DNA from: Veillonellaceae bacterium
Lineage (GTDB): Bacteria; Bacillota_C; Negativicutes; UBA1444
Direction of reading: 5' to 3'
DNA length: 64,000 nt
Assembly: GCA_012798135.1 (NCBI GenBank)
Contig: JAAZNU010000021.1
Location: 1-64,000 of the forward strand
The notes beneath the pieces are model-generated. The model saw only the letters and a program-made list of their open reading frames with translations. It did no database searches and had not been told where the DNA came from. The position numbers and the translations under genes are program-made. This document shows, in pieces, positions 63,709 through 64,000 of the stretch (its first letter is position 1; each line of letters opens with the position of its first letter).

Positions 63709-63777
63709 GTCTATTGTAACGGGGATGATCGGCAATAGACAAGGAGTTTTTGCTGATTTGGCGAAAAAATCAATAAT
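63709..63777. promoter_or_regulatory. Divergent promoter region between TPR-GT9 and protease genes
   Basis: Minus strand: TTGTCT (63742-63737), 18-nt spacer, TACAAT (63718-63713). Plus strand: TTGCTG (63750-63755), 16-nt spacer, AATAAT (63772-63777). An 8-bp inverted repeat GTCTATTG/CAATAGAC (63709-63716, 63733-63740) overlaps the minus promoter and could be an operator. Confidence 0.55.
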
Positions 63778-63812
63778 GGAATGATTCGGGCAATAGGAAT
63801 GGAAAGGGGTAA

Positions 63813-64000
63813 ATGCTGGTGGCTACATTGTCGGTTTCGACGGTTTCCTCGTCCGGAAGCAATGCCATTGACGCCTTGCTATACGGAACTTGCTGGAGTA
63901 CAGGCAGCATTTCATTTAGCTTCCCGGTGGACGGGTCCACGTTTGTGTCCGATTACTCGGATTCCCAGGAGTATGAGCGAGGCTTCGAGGCCTTGTCCGC
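63813..64000 (+). CDS. Serralysin-like M10 metalloprotease, N-terminal fragment
   Basis: The open frame runs to the window edge (62 codons). NAIDALLYGTCWSTGSISFS followed by FPVDGSTFVSDY and a YERGFEAL stretch matches the N-terminal end of serralysin-family metalloproteases, which are exported by type I systems and usually carry C-terminal RTX repeats. No signal peptide, as expected. Either ATG 63813 or GTG 63819 (9 nt after AAGGGG) is the start. The catalytic HExxH region lies beyond the edge, so enzyme activity is inferred. A second possible cargo for the exporter at 31368-37010. Confidence 0.8.
   Translation, partial: MLVATLSVSTVSSSGSNAIDALLYGTCWSTGSISFSFPVDGSTFVSDYSDSQEYERGFEALS

Overview
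The window reads as chromosome of a GC-rich, diderm member of the Bacillota, most likely of the Negativicutes (Sporomusaceae-like). This is an inference from gene content. Firmicute families (DUF1659, DUF2922 and YvrJ genes in one cluster, a PucR-type regulator, strong AGGAGG ribosome sites, many GTG/TTG starts) sit next to genes that only make sense with an outer membrane (heptosyltransferase-like GT9 enzymes, an O-antigen ligase-like protein, Wzm/Wzt export, type I secretion). No rRNA, tRNA, CRISPR array or insertion sequence was seen.

Layout. 1-3953 (minus strand): two GT9 and two GT2 glycosyltransferases in an overlapping operon. 4141-10818 (plus): UDP-glucose dehydrogenase, UDP-glucuronate 4-epimerase, two GT4 enzymes, an O-antigen ligase-like membrane protein and a GT2, closed by a terminator. 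10969-12835: an accessory replication module with an XRE regulator, an excisionase-like HTH, an initiator gene carrying eight 12-bp iterons, and a DnaC-like loader. 12841-14955: the DUF1659 / DUF2922 / YvrJ / small acidic protein / amidase cluster, with two strongly folded RNAs and a 92-nt extended hairpin between its genes. 15150-16877: a PAS-GAF-PucR regulator. 16989-28116: a surface-polysaccharide operon with an initiating phosphoglycosyl transferase, rfbBACD for dTDP-L-rhamnose, a GT4, Wzm/Wzt, gmd and a methyltransferase.

28311-39030: a cysteine-free RTX-repeat protein, a type I secretion cluster (two HlyB-type ABC exporters around one HlyD) and a GT41 (SPINDLY/HMW1C-like) transferase. 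39027-57764: a visibly AT-richer block of glycosyltransferases and methyltransferases, several of them two-domain fusions, with a cupin and a perosamine-synthase-like aminotransferase. 57789-61415: GDP-fucose synthase, a methyltransferase and a GT8-GT4 fusion, converging on a minus-strand GT2 and a TPR-GT9 gene (61442-63683). The right edge starts a serralysin-like metalloprotease.

Working together: the window supplies UDP-glucuronate/galacturonate, dTDP-rhamnose, GDP-6-deoxy-4-keto-mannose, GDP-fucose and probably GDP-perosamine, plus many transferases and methyltransferases to assemble and decorate a glycan. One branch (initiating transferase, Wzm/Wzt) looks like O-antigen-type export. The other (RTX protein, type I exporter, two GT41-type cytoplasmic transferases, tandem GT4s) is best explained as glycosylation of a type I-secreted RTX surface protein before export. 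That link is an inference from gene order and is the main biological hypothesis here.
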